A stretch of 64,000 nucleotides of DNA, taken from Marinomonas rhizomae. GTDB taxonomy: Bacteria; Pseudomonadota; Gammaproteobacteria; Pseudomonadales; Marinomonadaceae. This document shows positions 17,247 to 26,219 of this stretch, one piece after another (the stretch's first letter is position 1; the number at the start of each line of letters is the position of its first letter). The notes beneath the pieces are model-generated. The model was not told the origin of the DNA and made no database searches. It saw only the letters and a program-made list of their open reading frames with translations. The stretch is from contig NZ_CP073343.1 in NCBI RefSeq assembly GCF_024397855.1, positions 186,001-250,000 on the forward strand, read 5' to 3'. The translations under genes and the position numbers were made by a program.

Positions 17247-19397
17247 ATGAAAAAAATTGGATTGCTGGTATTGATTGCCGCATTGGCCACGGGCTTTTTC
17301 TATTTTGATTTACACCAGCTATTAACGCTGGAAGGTTTGAAATCGGGCCTTGTGCAATTTGAAGAATGGCAAGCCAAAAGACCTTTCTTGGTCGGCGGTG
17401 TGTTTTTACTTTTGTATGTCATTGTCACGGCTCTGTCCTTGCCTGGTGCGGCGATCATGACATTGGCGGCAGGGGCCTTGTTTGGCTTGGCTTGGGGGAC
17501 GCTGATTGTTTCTTTTGCCAGCTCCATTGGCGCGACCTTGGCGTTTCTGGTTTCCCGCTATCTGCTTCAAGACACAGTGCAAAAACGCTTTGGTGAGCGC
17601 TTAAAAGCGATTAACGAAGGAATAGAAAGGGAGGGCGCATTTTACTTATTTACATTGCGTTTGGTTCCTATCTTCCCGTTTTTCCTCATTAATTTGCTGA
17701 TGGGTCTAACCACTATTCGTGCTTTGACTTTTTATTGGGTGAGCCAAATCGGTATGTTCGCAGGCACCTTGGTGTACGTGAATGCCGGAACACAATTGGG
17801 GCAGTTAGAGAGTTTGTCGGGCATTTTATCGCCTTCGCTTTTATTGTCTTTTGTCTTGCTGGGTGTGTTTCCTTTGATCGCGAAGAAGATCGTCGATCTG
17901 GTGAAAGCACGCCGTGTCTATGCTGGATTTAGTAAACCAAACTCTTTTGATCGTAATTTGATCGTTATTGGTGCTGGGGCTGGTGGCTTAGTGAGTGCTT
18001 ACATTGCAGCCACAGTGAAAGCCAAAGTGACCTTGATTGAAGCTAACAAAATGGGCGGTGATTGCTTAAATTACGGCTGTATTCCGAGTAAAGCATTAAT
18101 CAAAAGCGCGAAAGTTGCCCATCAAATGCGCCATGCTGAAAACTATGGTTTGAACAGCAGCGAGCCGACGTTTTCGTTCAAAAAAGTCATGCAACGTATT
18201 CATGATGTGATCGCAAAAATCGAACCTCACGACAGCGTTGAGCGTTACAGCAAAATGGGTGTCGATGTGGTGCAAGGTTACGCTAAATTGATTGACCCTT
18301 GGACGGTAGAAATTCAACGAAATGACGGCGACACGCAACGTTTGACGGCACGCAGTATTGTGTTAGCAACCGGTGCACGTCCTTTTGTGCCAGATTTGCC
18401 CGGCTTAGAAGAGGTGGGTTATTACACCAGCGATACCATGTGGGAAGCCTTTGCTAAATTCGATGAGCCACCGAAGCGTCTTGTTGTGTTAGGCGGCGGC
18501 CCGATTGGTTGTGAATTGGCGCAGAGTTTTGCCCGTTTGGGATCGACGGTAACTCAAGTCGAACGTTCGTCTCGCATTATGGGGCGAGAAGACGAAGAAG
18601 TTTCTGCTCTGGCACAAGAAAGTCTAATCCAAGATGGGGTGATTATGCTGACCTCCCATAGCGCCGTGCGCTGTGAGAAGGAAGGCGAGGTGAAGCGTCT
18701 GATTGTCGAACACGATGGTCAAGAGTCTACCGTGGAGTTTGATGCGCTGATTTGTGCGGTTGGCCGCGAAGCGCGCCTTGAAGGGTACGGTTTGGAAAAC
18801 TTGGGGATTGAAACCAAGGGCACGATTGTCACGAATGATTACCTTGAAACTCTTTACCCGAATATTTTTGCCGCAGGCGATGTGGCGGGCCCTTATCAGT
18901 TTACTCACGTTGCCGCTCACCAAGCTTGGTATGCCGCGGTAAATGCCTTGTTCGGATCACTGAAAAAATTCCGTGTTGATTATCGAGTGATTCCTTGGAC
19001 CACCTTTGTTGATCCTGAAGTGGCGCGAGTGGGTTTGAGCGAGCAAGACGCGAAAGACAAAGGCATTGCTTATGAGATGGTGCGTTATGAACTGGATGAC
19101 CTTGATCGTGCCATTGCAGACAGCGCCGCAAAAGGCTTTGTGAAAGTGTTGACGGTACCCGGCAAAGACAAGATCTTGGGTGTGACTATTGTTGGCGAAC
19201 ACGCTGGGGATTTGTTGGCCGAGTTTGTATTAGCAATGAAACATGGCCTTGGCCTGAATAAGGTCCTCGGCACCATTCATACTTATCCAACATGGGCGGA
19301 AGCCAACAAATACGCCGCAGGTGAATGGAAGCGTGCTCACGCGCCGCAACGTATTTTGAACTGGCTGGAAAAATACCATGCTTGGCGTCGAGGTTAA
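17247..19397 (+). CDS. TVP38/TMEM64 membrane domain fused to FAD disulfide oxidoreductase
   Basis: 716 residues. Residues 1-225 form a DedA-like TVP38/TMEM64 (VTT) membrane domain, including the G-x-F/L-P-rich region and RLVPIFPFFLINLLMG. Residues 235-716 form a class I pyridine nucleotide-disulfide reductase like mercuric reductase or lipoamide dehydrogenase. It has FAD loop GAGAGG (242-247), redox pair C273-x4-C278 in GGDCLNYGCIPSK, NAD loop GGGPIGCE, and the C-terminal base H678 with E685 in HTYPTWAE. No HMA or terminal CC metal-binding motif is present, so mercury reduction is unlikely. Bifunctional proteins of this kind are known from other bacteria; their substrate is unresolved. A DUF547 gene starts five bases after its stop. 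Confidence 0.92.
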   Translation: MKKIGLLVLIAALATGFFYFDLHQLLTLEGLKSGLVQFEEWQAKRPFLVGGVFLLLYVIVTALSLPGAAIMTLAAGALFGLAWGTLIVSFASSIGATLAFLVSRYLLQDTVQKRFGERLKAINEGIEREGAFYLFTLRLVPIFPFFLINLLMGLTTIRALTFYWVSQIGMFAGTLVYVNAGTQLGQLESLSGILSPSLLLSFVLLGVFPLIAKKIVDLVKARRVYAGFSKPNSFDRNLIVIGAGAGGLVSAYIAATVKAKVTLIEANKMGGDCLNYGCIPSKALIKSAKVAHQMRHAENYGLNSSEPTFSFKKVMQRIHDVIAKIEPHDSVERYSKMGVDVVQGYAKLIDPWTVEIQRNDGDTQRLTARSIVLATGARPFVPDLPGLEEVGYYTSDTMWEAFAKFDEPPKRLVVLGGGPIGCELAQSFARLGSTVTQVERSSRIMGREDEEVSALAQESLIQDGVIMLTSHSAVRCEKEGEVKRLIVEHDGQESTVEFDALICAVGREARLEGYGLENLGIETKGTIVTNDYLETLYPNIFAAGDVAGPYQFTHVAAHQAWYAAVNALFGSLKKFRVDYRVIPWTTFVDPEVARVGLSEQDAKDKGIAYEMVRYELDDLDRAIADSAAKGFVKVLTVPGKDKILGVTIVGEHAGDLLAEFVLAMKHGLGLNKVLGTIHTYPTWAEANKYAAGEWKRAHAPQRILNWLEKYHAWRRG

Positions 19398-19401
19398 GTT
19401 G

Positions 19402-20220
19402 ATGATAAAGCTTCGTTTATTGGTTTTAACGTTATTGAGTGTCTCCTTCGCTGGCCTGTTCAGCGCTCAGGTGATCGCGGCAAATACCTTCGATCACAGT
19501 CAATGGGATGCATTGCTAAAACAGCATGTGTTGCCGCTCAATGGCGGTCAGGCAAGCCAAGTGGATTATCAAGGCTTTGCCGATGATAAGGCGCAACTGG
19601 ATCGCTACTTAGCGGATTTGTCTCAAGTAACGCCCCCTGAGTTTGATGATTGGCCTAAAGACGAACAATTGGCGTTTTTGATTAATGCGTACAATGCTTG
19701 GACGGTGGATTTGATTCTTACCCAGTGGCCGGATTTGGATTCGATTAAAGATCTCGGCAGCTTTTTTAGTTCGCCGTGGAGTAAGTCTTTTATTCCGCTA
19801 TTAGGTGAAACGCGATCTTTGGATGACATCGAACATACCTTGATTCGTGGTTCAGATCGTTATCAAGACCCGCGCATTCATTTCGCGGTGAATTGCGCAA
19901 GTATTGGTTGTCCTGCACTTCGCAATGAAGCTTATACGGGCAAGCATTTAGATACTCAGCTAGACGAACAAACGCGACTTTTCTTGCAAGATCGCAGTCG
20001 AAATCGAATAGATAATGGCAAGTTAGCGCTGTCTTCTATTTTTAAATGGTATCGAGAAGACTTTGAAAAAGGCTGGAAGGGCTATTCATCGTTGGAGCAG
20101 TTTTTAATCGATCACGCAGCGGATTTGTCTTTAAACCCTGAAGAGATTCAGAAGCTTAAAGACAAGGATATGACCATCCGTTTTCTAGATTACGATTGGG
20201 AATTAAATAAAACCTCATAG
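19402..20220 (+). CDS. DUF547 secreted protein
   Basis: 272 residues with a signal peptide (cleavage likely after SAQVIAA), then a DUF547 domain marked by DEQLAFLINAYNAW, the IHFAVNCASIGCP motif and SSIFKWYREDF. The Asn-Cys-x-S-x-G-C-P segment is the hallmark of the family and suggests a papain-like fold, but no reaction is established. The ATG at 19402 sits just behind GAGG and after the stop of the TVP38-reductase gene. Pairing of these two families, with this spacing, suggests one envelope redox or membrane function. It ends overlapping by six bases the convergent LysR gene. Confidence 0.85.
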   Translation: MIKLRLLVLTLLSVSFAGLFSAQVIAANTFDHSQWDALLKQHVLPLNGGQASQVDYQGFADDKAQLDRYLADLSQVTPPEFDDWPKDEQLAFLINAYNAWTVDLILTQWPDLDSIKDLGSFFSSPWSKSFIPLLGETRSLDDIEHTLIRGSDRYQDPRIHFAVNCASIGCPALRNEAYTGKHLDTQLDEQTRLFLQDRSRNRIDNGKLALSSIFKWYREDFEKGWKGYSSLEQFLIDHAADLSLNPEEIQKLKDKDMTIRFLDYDWELNKTS

Positions 20221-21123
20221 CTCGTTTTGTGTACTGTTAGAAAAGCTTTTCATCATTTCCCAGAAAACATTCGCTTGCGAACTCTGGGTTTGATGGCGTA
20301 AGCGAATCATAAAAATGGGCAGCTGATTCTGTGAGGTGAAATTTTCCACTTCAATTGGCACCAGCTGCCCGTTATTCAATTCTGTCTGAATGCAATGCTT
20401 CGGCATGCGTGCCCAACCAAGCCCGTGTACCAACAAGGTTTTCTTCGCTTGAAAGTCGTTCACATACCAGCGCTTACCTGTTGGTAAAACGTACCTGTGG
20501 CCATTTTCTGAGGCGTTGGCCGTGGTGTCGTTGACCAGAATTTGGGGAATGGCGTACAAGGATTGTTGCTTGATCTTGGTGTCGCTGGTGTTAAGCGTGG
20601 CGAGTAATTCTGGGCTGATCACAGCAATCATAGTGATTTTATTCAGTTCGATAAAGGCGTGTCTGTCATCAAGCCCGTATCTTGGGCCAATGGCGATTTC
20701 GCATTGGTTCTTGGCGAGCTTTTCTTGCACACCGTAAAGGTGATCTGTGGTGATGTCTAAGGCAATATCCGCGTGCTGGCGCTGAAAGGCTTTGATTCGT
20801 GACATGCAGTTATCGTCTAACGCCATTTGGCTTAAACAGAGTTGCAGTGGCGCTTCTGTGCCTTGGGCGAGGTCATTGCCTAAGTTTTCCAGTTGCAGAG
20901 CCTGAGACATGAGTTTTTGGCTTTGCAGGAAAAAGGCATGGCCTTCAGGTGTCAGCGTCGGCCGATAGCTGTTGCGGTCGAACAATAGAAAACCAAATTG
21001 CTCTTCTAGTGCTTTTACGGCCGCGCTAATGCCTGGTTGTGTTTTGTGAATAGCGTCTGCGGCAGAACGAAAACTGCCCGTTTCGACCACGGCAATAAAG
21101 GCTCTTAATTGATCCAGTTTCAT
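20215..21123 (-). CDS. LysR family transcriptional regulator
   Basis: 302 residues. The N-terminal winged helix-turn-helix (MKLDQLRAFIAVVETGSFRSAADAIHKTQPGIS...) is followed by a periplasmic-binding-protein-like effector domain from about residue 90. The cofactor is unknown. It is divergent from the TauE-type exporter with 129 bases between, the classic arrangement for a LysR regulator and its target. The AT-rich gap contains TTCGAA-centred and T-N11-A-like elements, but I cannot single out one box. Confidence 0.9.
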   Translation of the reverse strand: MKLDQLRAFIAVVETGSFRSAADAIHKTQPGISAAVKALEEQFGFLLFDRNSYRPTLTPEGHAFFLQSQKLMSQALQLENLGNDLAQGTEAPLQLCLSQMALDDNCMSRIKAFQRQHADIALDITTDHLYGVQEKLAKNQCEIAIGPRYGLDDRHAFIELNKITMIAVISPELLATLNTSDTKIKQQSLYAIPQILVNDTTANASENGHRYVLPTGKRWYVNDFQAKKTLLVHGLGWARMPKHCIQTELNNGQLVPIEVENFTSQNQLPIFMIRLRHQTQSSQANVFWEMMKSFSNSTQNEL

Positions 21124-21252
21124 AATGGCCTCAAGATGATTATTAATTCGAATAGTTTTGATAATAAAACGAGATTATTTATTGTTCATTATTTGCCGTA
21201 TTATTGCACGCATAAAACGAGTCATGTCGTGAGATATTTGAAGGAGTGAAAC

Positions 21253-21978
21253 GTGGATACTACGATTATTGTGTTGTTTCTGGCTGGATTGATTACCGGC
21301 TTTTCTAAGTTTTCTGTTGGCGGCATGGGGTTGCTGGTGTTGCCCATTGTGATGATTGCTGTCCCAGGGCCTGAGGCGTTAGCCATTTTATTACCTCTGT
21401 ATATTATTACCGATATTATGGCGGTGTTTAGCTACCGATCTAAAATCGCTTGGTCTGTGTTAGCGCGCTTTTTGCCTTTGGCTTTTCTCGGGGTGTTTGT
21501 CGCCAGTCATTTCCTCGCAAACATTAACGCGGAACAGTTTGTGAGTTTTCTTGGTGTGATGATACTTGCCATGATTGCGCTTGGATTATATCTGGATTAC
21601 CGCCCAACCTCTTTTATGCAGAAGCCGATCGCGGCTTATTCCATGGGGTTTATTGGCGGGATTGTGACCATGATGGCCAACGCAGCGGGACCGATATTTA
21701 GCTTGTTCCTATTGGAGCAAAAGCTGGATAAGAAAACCTATGTTAGTACCCGCGCGTGGGCATTTTTCATTATTAACGTGGTAAAACTGCCATTTTATAT
21801 CAGCCTCGGCTTGCTTTCAGTTGAGAGCACAAAAACCAGCTTATACGCAGTGCCTGGATTGGTTATAGGTTCTTTCATCGGCTACTACGTATTAAAAAAA
21901 GTGAACCCAATCCAATTCAAATGGTTAATTCGCATTATGTCGACGGTCGCAGCCTTGAAGCTGTTTCTGTTTTCATAG
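21253..21978 (+). CDS. TauE/SafE family anion exporter
   Basis: 241 residues with seven to eight predicted membrane helices and the TSUP family's glycine-rich first loop (LAGLITGFSKFSVGGMG) repeated in weaker form in the second half (GFIGGIVTMMANAAGP). Family members export sulfite, sulfoacetate or other organosulfur anions, and some import. The GTG start has AAGGAG seven bases upstream. The divergent LysR gene is its probable regulator. It is convergent with the ABC permease operon, two bases from that stop, with no obvious terminator. Confidence 0.85.
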   Translation: MDTTIIVLFLAGLITGFSKFSVGGMGLLVLPIVMIAVPGPEALAILLPLYIITDIMAVFSYRSKIAWSVLARFLPLAFLGVFVASHFLANINAEQFVSFLGVMILAMIALGLYLDYRPTSFMQKPIAAYSMGFIGGIVTMMANAAGPIFSLFLLEQKLDKKTYVSTRAWAFFIINVVKLPFYISLGLLSVESTKTSLYAVPGLVIGSFIGYYVLKKVNPIQFKWLIRIMSTVAALKLFLFS

Positions 21979-21980
21979 TG

Positions 21981-22832
21981 TTACTTGCCTAGTTTAGAGA
22001 GCATCTCAGGTTTCATAAATTTGTGAATGATGACCATAAATAGGATGGACGGCACAAGCAGGATCAATGCGGTGATTGAGGCTATCTGATAGTTCCCTTC
22101 CATACTGGCGGTGTATAGCAAGAGTGGCAATGTGCTGATATTCGGCGAACCAACAAAGAAAGTCCCGGTAAATTCGTCTAATGACTCTAAGAAGACAAAA
22201 ATACAGCTGGCGATTAACCCCGGTGCTGCTTGTGGTAATACGATATGAAAGAAGGTGTAGAAAGGCCCTGCCCCCAAATTCCGAGAAGCACGCTCTAGCA
22301 TTGGGTCAGTTGATGAAAATGCTGCGACACTGATCCATATAGAAAACATCAAACCATGAACACTATGGACTATGATCACACCTGGTAAGGTACCGTTTAA
22401 GCCAAATTCATAAAACAGCCGAGCGATGTTCATGTACACGGTTAGATTTGGAAATGCTTGAGGAATTAAAAACAGTAACATCCAAAAAATACGTAATGGC
22501 ATACTGCGTTTGGAGAGAGCATAGCCCGCCGGAATTGAGACGATCATACAAACCACCACGGTTAATACCGCAATCAGTAAGCTGGTAAATAATGAACCAG
22601 ACACATCGCTATAAGGGTTAAATACTTGCTGCCAATATTTGAATCCCCATTGGCTTGGGAGCGCATGAGGAAAGTACCAACTCTCCGTTACGGTCCAAAT
22701 CAGTAAGTTCATGATAGGGCCAAATAATGCCAGTGCGAGCAATAAGATAAAGACACATTGCAGCCAAAAGCTGAACCGCAAAGAGCGAATGTTGAACTTG
22801 TCTAGCAAGGCTTTATGTTGTGGATAGCTCAT
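21981..22832 (-). CDS. ABC transporter permease (second subunit)
   Basis: 283 residues, six predicted membrane helices. The EAA loop (RASRNLGAGPFYTFFHIVLPQAAPGL) marks a binding-protein-dependent importer permease of the iron/thiamine/2-aminoethylphosphonate/polyamine type. Its ATG overlaps the stop of the first permease (TAATG), which indicates translational coupling. It is the last gene of the operon ATPase, binding protein, permease, permease. Substrate unknown. Confidence 0.87.
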   Translation of the reverse strand: MSYPQHKALLDKFNIRSLRFSFWLQCVFILLLALALFGPIMNLLIWTVTESWYFPHALPSQWGFKYWQQVFNPYSDVSGSLFTSLLIAVLTVVVCMIVSIPAGYALSKRSMPLRIFWMLLFLIPQAFPNLTVYMNIARLFYEFGLNGTLPGVIIVHSVHGLMFSIWISVAAFSSTDPMLERASRNLGAGPFYTFFHIVLPQAAPGLIASCIFVFLESLDEFTGTFFVGSPNISTLPLLLYTASMEGNYQIASITALILLVPSILFMVIIHKFMKPEMLSKLGK

Positions 22833-23680
22833 TAGTTAGCCCCTTTTTCTTTGAGATTTTGGCGCAGATAAAACCAAGCTAAGCCAGCGCAAATACAGTA
22901 AGACACCAAGCCTAGTGCGTTCGCTACGTGATAGTCGCCATAAGAATTGATGCGGAACGCCATGTCTGCCGTCATCATGGTAGGTGAGCCTGTGCCTATC
23001 ATCAGTGGAACGGATAATACGGACATCATGGTGACAATGGATAACACCATGGCAACGCCTAAAGTCGGAATAATTTGTGGCAAGATAATCTGAAATAGAA
23101 TACGCAAACGTGACGCGCCTAAATTGCGAGCAGCACGGATTTGAGAGTCGTCCAAGGCGGCCATGGCGCCAGAGATTAACAAGGTCGAAAAGGCTAATTG
23201 CTTCCAGACAAAGGTAATAATGATGCCGCTCCAGCCAAGGAAAGACACGGTGTCCATGGGCGTTAGTAAGCCAGAAGCGACAAAGGCATTATTCATTAAG
23301 CCATTTTTCGCCAAAAAGGTGCGCATCATTTGCGCGGTGACAATAAAGGGAATGAATAAAGGCAAACGATAAAGAAAGGCCAGTGTTTTCGTTAAAGAAC
23401 GAAAAGGCGATAAAGTAATCAAAGCGGCGATGGTGATGGATAATACCGCTAAAATGACGACCGAAATCAACACAATGATGATGGTAAAAAGGATGTCATT
23501 TGAGTAAAGCTCAAAGGCTTTGTTTAAATGGCTGAGAGTGATACTGCCATCATCTAATGTAATAGCTGAATAAAGCGAAAATCCCAATGGGTATAGAAAG
23601 AAAATACCGACCATGAGCGCGGCTGGGGCGATTAACCAAAGAGGGTTCTTTAGTAGGTTGTGTGATGTCGTTTGACGCAT
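22832..23680 (-). CDS. ABC transporter permease (first subunit)
   Basis: 282 residues, six predicted membrane helices and an EAA loop (RAARNLGASRLRILFQIILPQIIPTL). I chose the ATG at 23680; the extension to a TTG at 23704 adds a non-family segment. It forms a heterodimer with the next permease, whose start overlaps its stop by one base. It lies 115 bases after the binding-protein gene in the same operon. Confidence 0.87.
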   Translation of the reverse strand: MRQTTSHNLLKNPLWLIAPAALMVGIFFLYPLGFSLYSAITLDDGSITLSHLNKAFELYSNDILFTIIIVLISVVILAVLSITIAALITLSPFRSLTKTLAFLYRLPLFIPFIVTAQMMRTFLAKNGLMNNAFVASGLLTPMDTVSFLGWSGIIITFVWKQLAFSTLLISGAMAALDDSQIRAARNLGASRLRILFQIILPQIIPTLGVAMVLSIVTMMSVLSVPLMIGTGSPTMMTADMAFRINSYGDYHVANALGLVSYCICAGLAWFYLRQNLKEKGAN

Positions 23681-23795
23681 GTTTATTTCCAATGACCAAC
23701 ACAAGAGAAAATGGCCCCGAGCAGAGTAATTCAGAAAATTTGTGCTCAGGGCTTATGTTGAGCGAGTACTTCGCTCAGTGGTTTAGCTCACAAAA

Positions 23796-24944
23796 CTAGT
23801 TAGAAACGTTTCGCTCGTAGCCTTCTTTGATGTCATCAAAGTACGGCCCAATCGGGAAGCTTTTTCCATATTTAGATAAATCGTTCGGTGTGATTTCTGC
23901 GAACAATTTTTCCCATGTGGCTTTATCAAGCTTGGCTTCTACATAATTCGCATCAATGCCTGGATACCAGTTGAACTGCTTCACAATACCGTTGGCTTGA
24001 ATTTCTGGGCTGGTGGCTAATTCAATGAACTCGCGAGCCAGTTGAGGGTGCGCAGCTTTGGTTGGCGTCACGTAGTACATTGGTTGTCCCGGCATACCTG
24101 GTGCAATCAAAGAGAGTTTAAGCGATGGTGGAATCTTGCCTTGCTCTTTCCAGCTATAGAACATGTCGACCCAAACTGGCCCCATAAAAATCTCACCACG
24201 GTTTAGCATGTCTAACGTGCCTGCGTTGCCTGGTGTGAAAGTGATGTTCTTGTTGAATTCTTTTAGTTCGGCAAAGGCCTTATCCCAAGACGATTCGACG
24301 TTTTTATCATATGGCGTAGAAGACAATTTTTCTGCATCTGTGCCATAAGCATAAATCCAACCGGTTACGAAGCTAACGCCAGACATGCCGTTTTTAATGC
24401 CGTTGTAGCCGAAAGATTTAGGGTGTTTTTGCGTCCACTTAACCAATTCGTCATAAGATGTTGGTGGGTTTGTAACGAAATCACTGTTATAAGCGATGGC
24501 GGTTTGGCTATGAAACATAGGCATAACGTAACCATCAACATTAATGCCGAGGGCATTTTTCGCACTGTCTCGGGACACCATTTTGCCAGTGTTAATATCA
24601 CTGCGATACTTTGCAAGCAGTCCATCTTCAACCAATTCGCCACCAATTTTTTGGTGTACAACGGCCACATCAATGTCCCATTTATCCAAACCGCTGTCAT
24701 TTTGCGCCGACAGCTTTTCCATGATTTTGTGAGAACCCGCATCACCTGGCCCTGTGCCAACTACGTTCACTTTTACACCCGGGTGCGTTGCTTCAAATTT
24801 AGGAGCAAGGTAGGTTTTTACGTAATCCACCATGTTTTGACTGCCGGCAGAAGCCACGTTCAGTGTGGTGTCTGCGTAAGCAAAAGTTGAAAATTGAGTA
24901 AGGCCGACAGCGGCAATTACGGCGATATTCGTTTTAGTAAACAT
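23796..24944 (-). CDS. ABC transporter periplasmic substrate-binding protein
   Basis: 382 residues with a cleavable signal peptide (cleavage near TFAYA-DTTLN) and the family 1 solute-binding fold. Features are LNVASAGSQNM near the N-terminus, GYVMPMFHSQTAIAYN, and GPVWVDMFYSW. Related proteins bind iron, thiamine, 2-aminoethylphosphonate or sugar phosphates. I see no conserved tyrosine pair of the ferric-ion group, and the divergent operon contains a LacI regulator and a sugar-phosphatase-like enzyme, so a phosphorylated polyol or sugar is a reasonable guess. GGATGA precedes the ATG. The ATPase gene ends 16 bases upstream. Confidence 0.85.
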   Translation of the reverse strand: MFTKTNIAVIAAVGLTQFSTFAYADTTLNVASAGSQNMVDYVKTYLAPKFEATHPGVKVNVVGTGPGDAGSHKIMEKLSAQNDSGLDKWDIDVAVVHQKIGGELVEDGLLAKYRSDINTGKMVSRDSAKNALGINVDGYVMPMFHSQTAIAYNSDFVTNPPTSYDELVKWTQKHPKSFGYNGIKNGMSGVSFVTGWIYAYGTDAEKLSSTPYDKNVESSWDKAFAELKEFNKNITFTPGNAGTLDMLNRGEIFMGPVWVDMFYSWKEQGKIPPSLKLSLIAPGMPGQPMYYVTPTKAAHPQLAREFIELATSPEIQANGIVKQFNWYPGIDANYVEAKLDKATWEKLFAEITPNDLSKYGKSFPIGPYFDDIKEGYERNVSN

Positions 24945-24960
24945 GATTCATCCTCATTGA

Positions 24961-26034
24961 TTAAACAGTAACGGCATGGTTTTTTTGATGTTCGGCATGT
25001 TCTACGTTTTTAGTGAAAGCATGCAGAGCATCGGTGGGAACGCATAAAGTAACGGGAGTATTCTCAGGTAGATTCTGGTCGTGATCTGCCTGTATGGTGT
25101 GCTTCCCGCAGCGCACACTAATTTGGTAGTTGTTGCCAAAGAACACACTTTGTTCGACGTGGCCGTTGATCACCAAGCCCGTATGGAAGTCATCTTCGTT
25201 TGTCGTCGGTTGAGTGGGCAGCAGCTCTGTATTCTCACTACGAAAATAAATGTCTAATGGAGTGGCATGGTTACTCAGGTTTAGACGGAAAGCGTCGTCG
25301 TTAGTGGGCCACTCGATATGGTTTTCTGCTCCCATAAAGTCGGCAACGAAGGGCGTACTTGGGTGATGATAAATTTCTTCTGGTGTACCGATTTGTTCGA
25401 TTTTGCCTTGGTTTAACACGGCGATTCGGTCCGCCATGACCAAGGCTTCTTCCTGATCATGGGTGACTATGAGTGAGGTAAAGCCAAGTTGTTTCTGCAG
25501 GGCTTTGATTTCATGGCGAACGCTTAGCCTTACCTTTGCATCAAGATTCGAAAGTGGCTCATCGAGAACCAGCACATCGGGTCTGATCGCCAACGCACGA
25601 GCCAGAGCCACTCGTTGACGCTGCCCTCCTGAAAGGGCGGTGACTTTTTCATTTTCTAAACCTTCTAACTTAACGATGCTTAGTAGCTCGGTCACTCGGT
25701 TTTCTATTTCTACTCGTTTGGCTTTTTGAACTTTTAGTCCATAACCGATGTTCTGCGCAACGGTCATGTGGGGCCAAAGAGCGTAACTTTGAAAGACCAT
25801 GGTAATGTTGCGCTTTTCGGCGGGAAGTTGAGAAACGGCTCGGTCACCGGCAAAAATTTCGCCATTACTGACAGGGACGAAGCCACATAAGGCATTGAGT
25901 AGCGTGGTTTTTCCACAGCCAGATGGACCGAGTAAGGCAATCATCTCGCCTTGCTCAACGGTTAAATTGATATTGTCTAAAATCAATTTTTTGCCGTAGC
26001 CTGCCTGTAAGTTTTTTATGTGTAAGTGCGCCAT
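24961..26034 (-). CDS. ABC transporter ATP-binding protein
   Basis: 357 residues. Walker A is GPSGCGKTT, the signature is LSGGQRQRVALARAL, Walker B is VLVLDEPLSN and the switch is His in VTHDQEE. A C-terminal TOBE-like regulatory domain follows from about residue 245, as in PotA/FbpC/MalK-type importers. The ATG at 26034 matches the family start; a TTG at 26052 gives a non-conserved extension. It is the first gene of the importer operon, downstream of the palindrome at 26100 and an ACCGAT/ATCGGT inverted repeat at 26053-26073. Confidence 0.9.
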   Translation of the reverse strand: MAHLHIKNLQAGYGKKLILDNINLTVEQGEMIALLGPSGCGKTTLLNALCGFVPVSNGEIFAGDRAVSQLPAEKRNITMVFQSYALWPHMTVAQNIGYGLKVQKAKRVEIENRVTELLSIVKLEGLENEKVTALSGGQRQRVALARALAIRPDVLVLDEPLSNLDAKVRLSVRHEIKALQKQLGFTSLIVTHDQEEALVMADRIAVLNQGKIEQIGTPEEIYHHPSTPFVADFMGAENHIEWPTNDDAFRLNLSNHATPLDIYFRSENTELLPTQPTTNEDDFHTGLVINGHVEQSVFFGNNYQISVRCGKHTIQADHDQNLPENTPVTLCVPTDALHAFTKNVEHAEHQKNHAVTV

Positions 26035-26052
26035 GCCTTCTCTTTTCTCCAA

Positions 26053-26073
26053 ACCGATAAAACGAGTATCGGT
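26053..26073. repeat. inverted repeat in the importer leader
   Basis: ACCGAT and ATCGGT arms are separated by nine bases, immediately upstream of the ATPase gene. It could be a second operator half-pair or a leader hairpin; nothing else supports either. Confidence 0.35.
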
Positions 26074-26099
26074 AGGATTTTTGAAGTTTTTTCAACAAA

Positions 26100-26113
26100 T
26101 GAACACGTGTTCA
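26100..26113. promoter_or_regulatory. probable LacI-family operator
   Basis: TGAACACGTGTTCA is a perfect 14-bp palindrome with the central CG typical of LacI/GalR operators. It lies in the only intergenic space between the ABC importer operon and the divergent operon that encodes a LacI-type regulator, so it could control both. Confidence 0.65.
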
Positions 26114-26219
26114 GTGTTTTGTAAAAAAAATGCAATCTCTAACCGACATTATGGTGGCCTACTTTGTCGGATCTTTATGACAATTTAATTAAGCTAAAAA
26201 GACATCTTGGTGAGGCAGT

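Noticed and set aside
17247..19397. Mercuric reductase assignment for the fusion protein
   Set aside because: The N-terminal heavy-metal domain and the C-terminal Cys-Cys pair of MerA are absent and no mer genes are adjacent.
24423..24890. 155-codon plus-strand frame antisense to the solute-binding protein gene
   Set aside because: The minus-strand protein has a signal peptide and family motifs; this frame has neither a start signal nor a domain.
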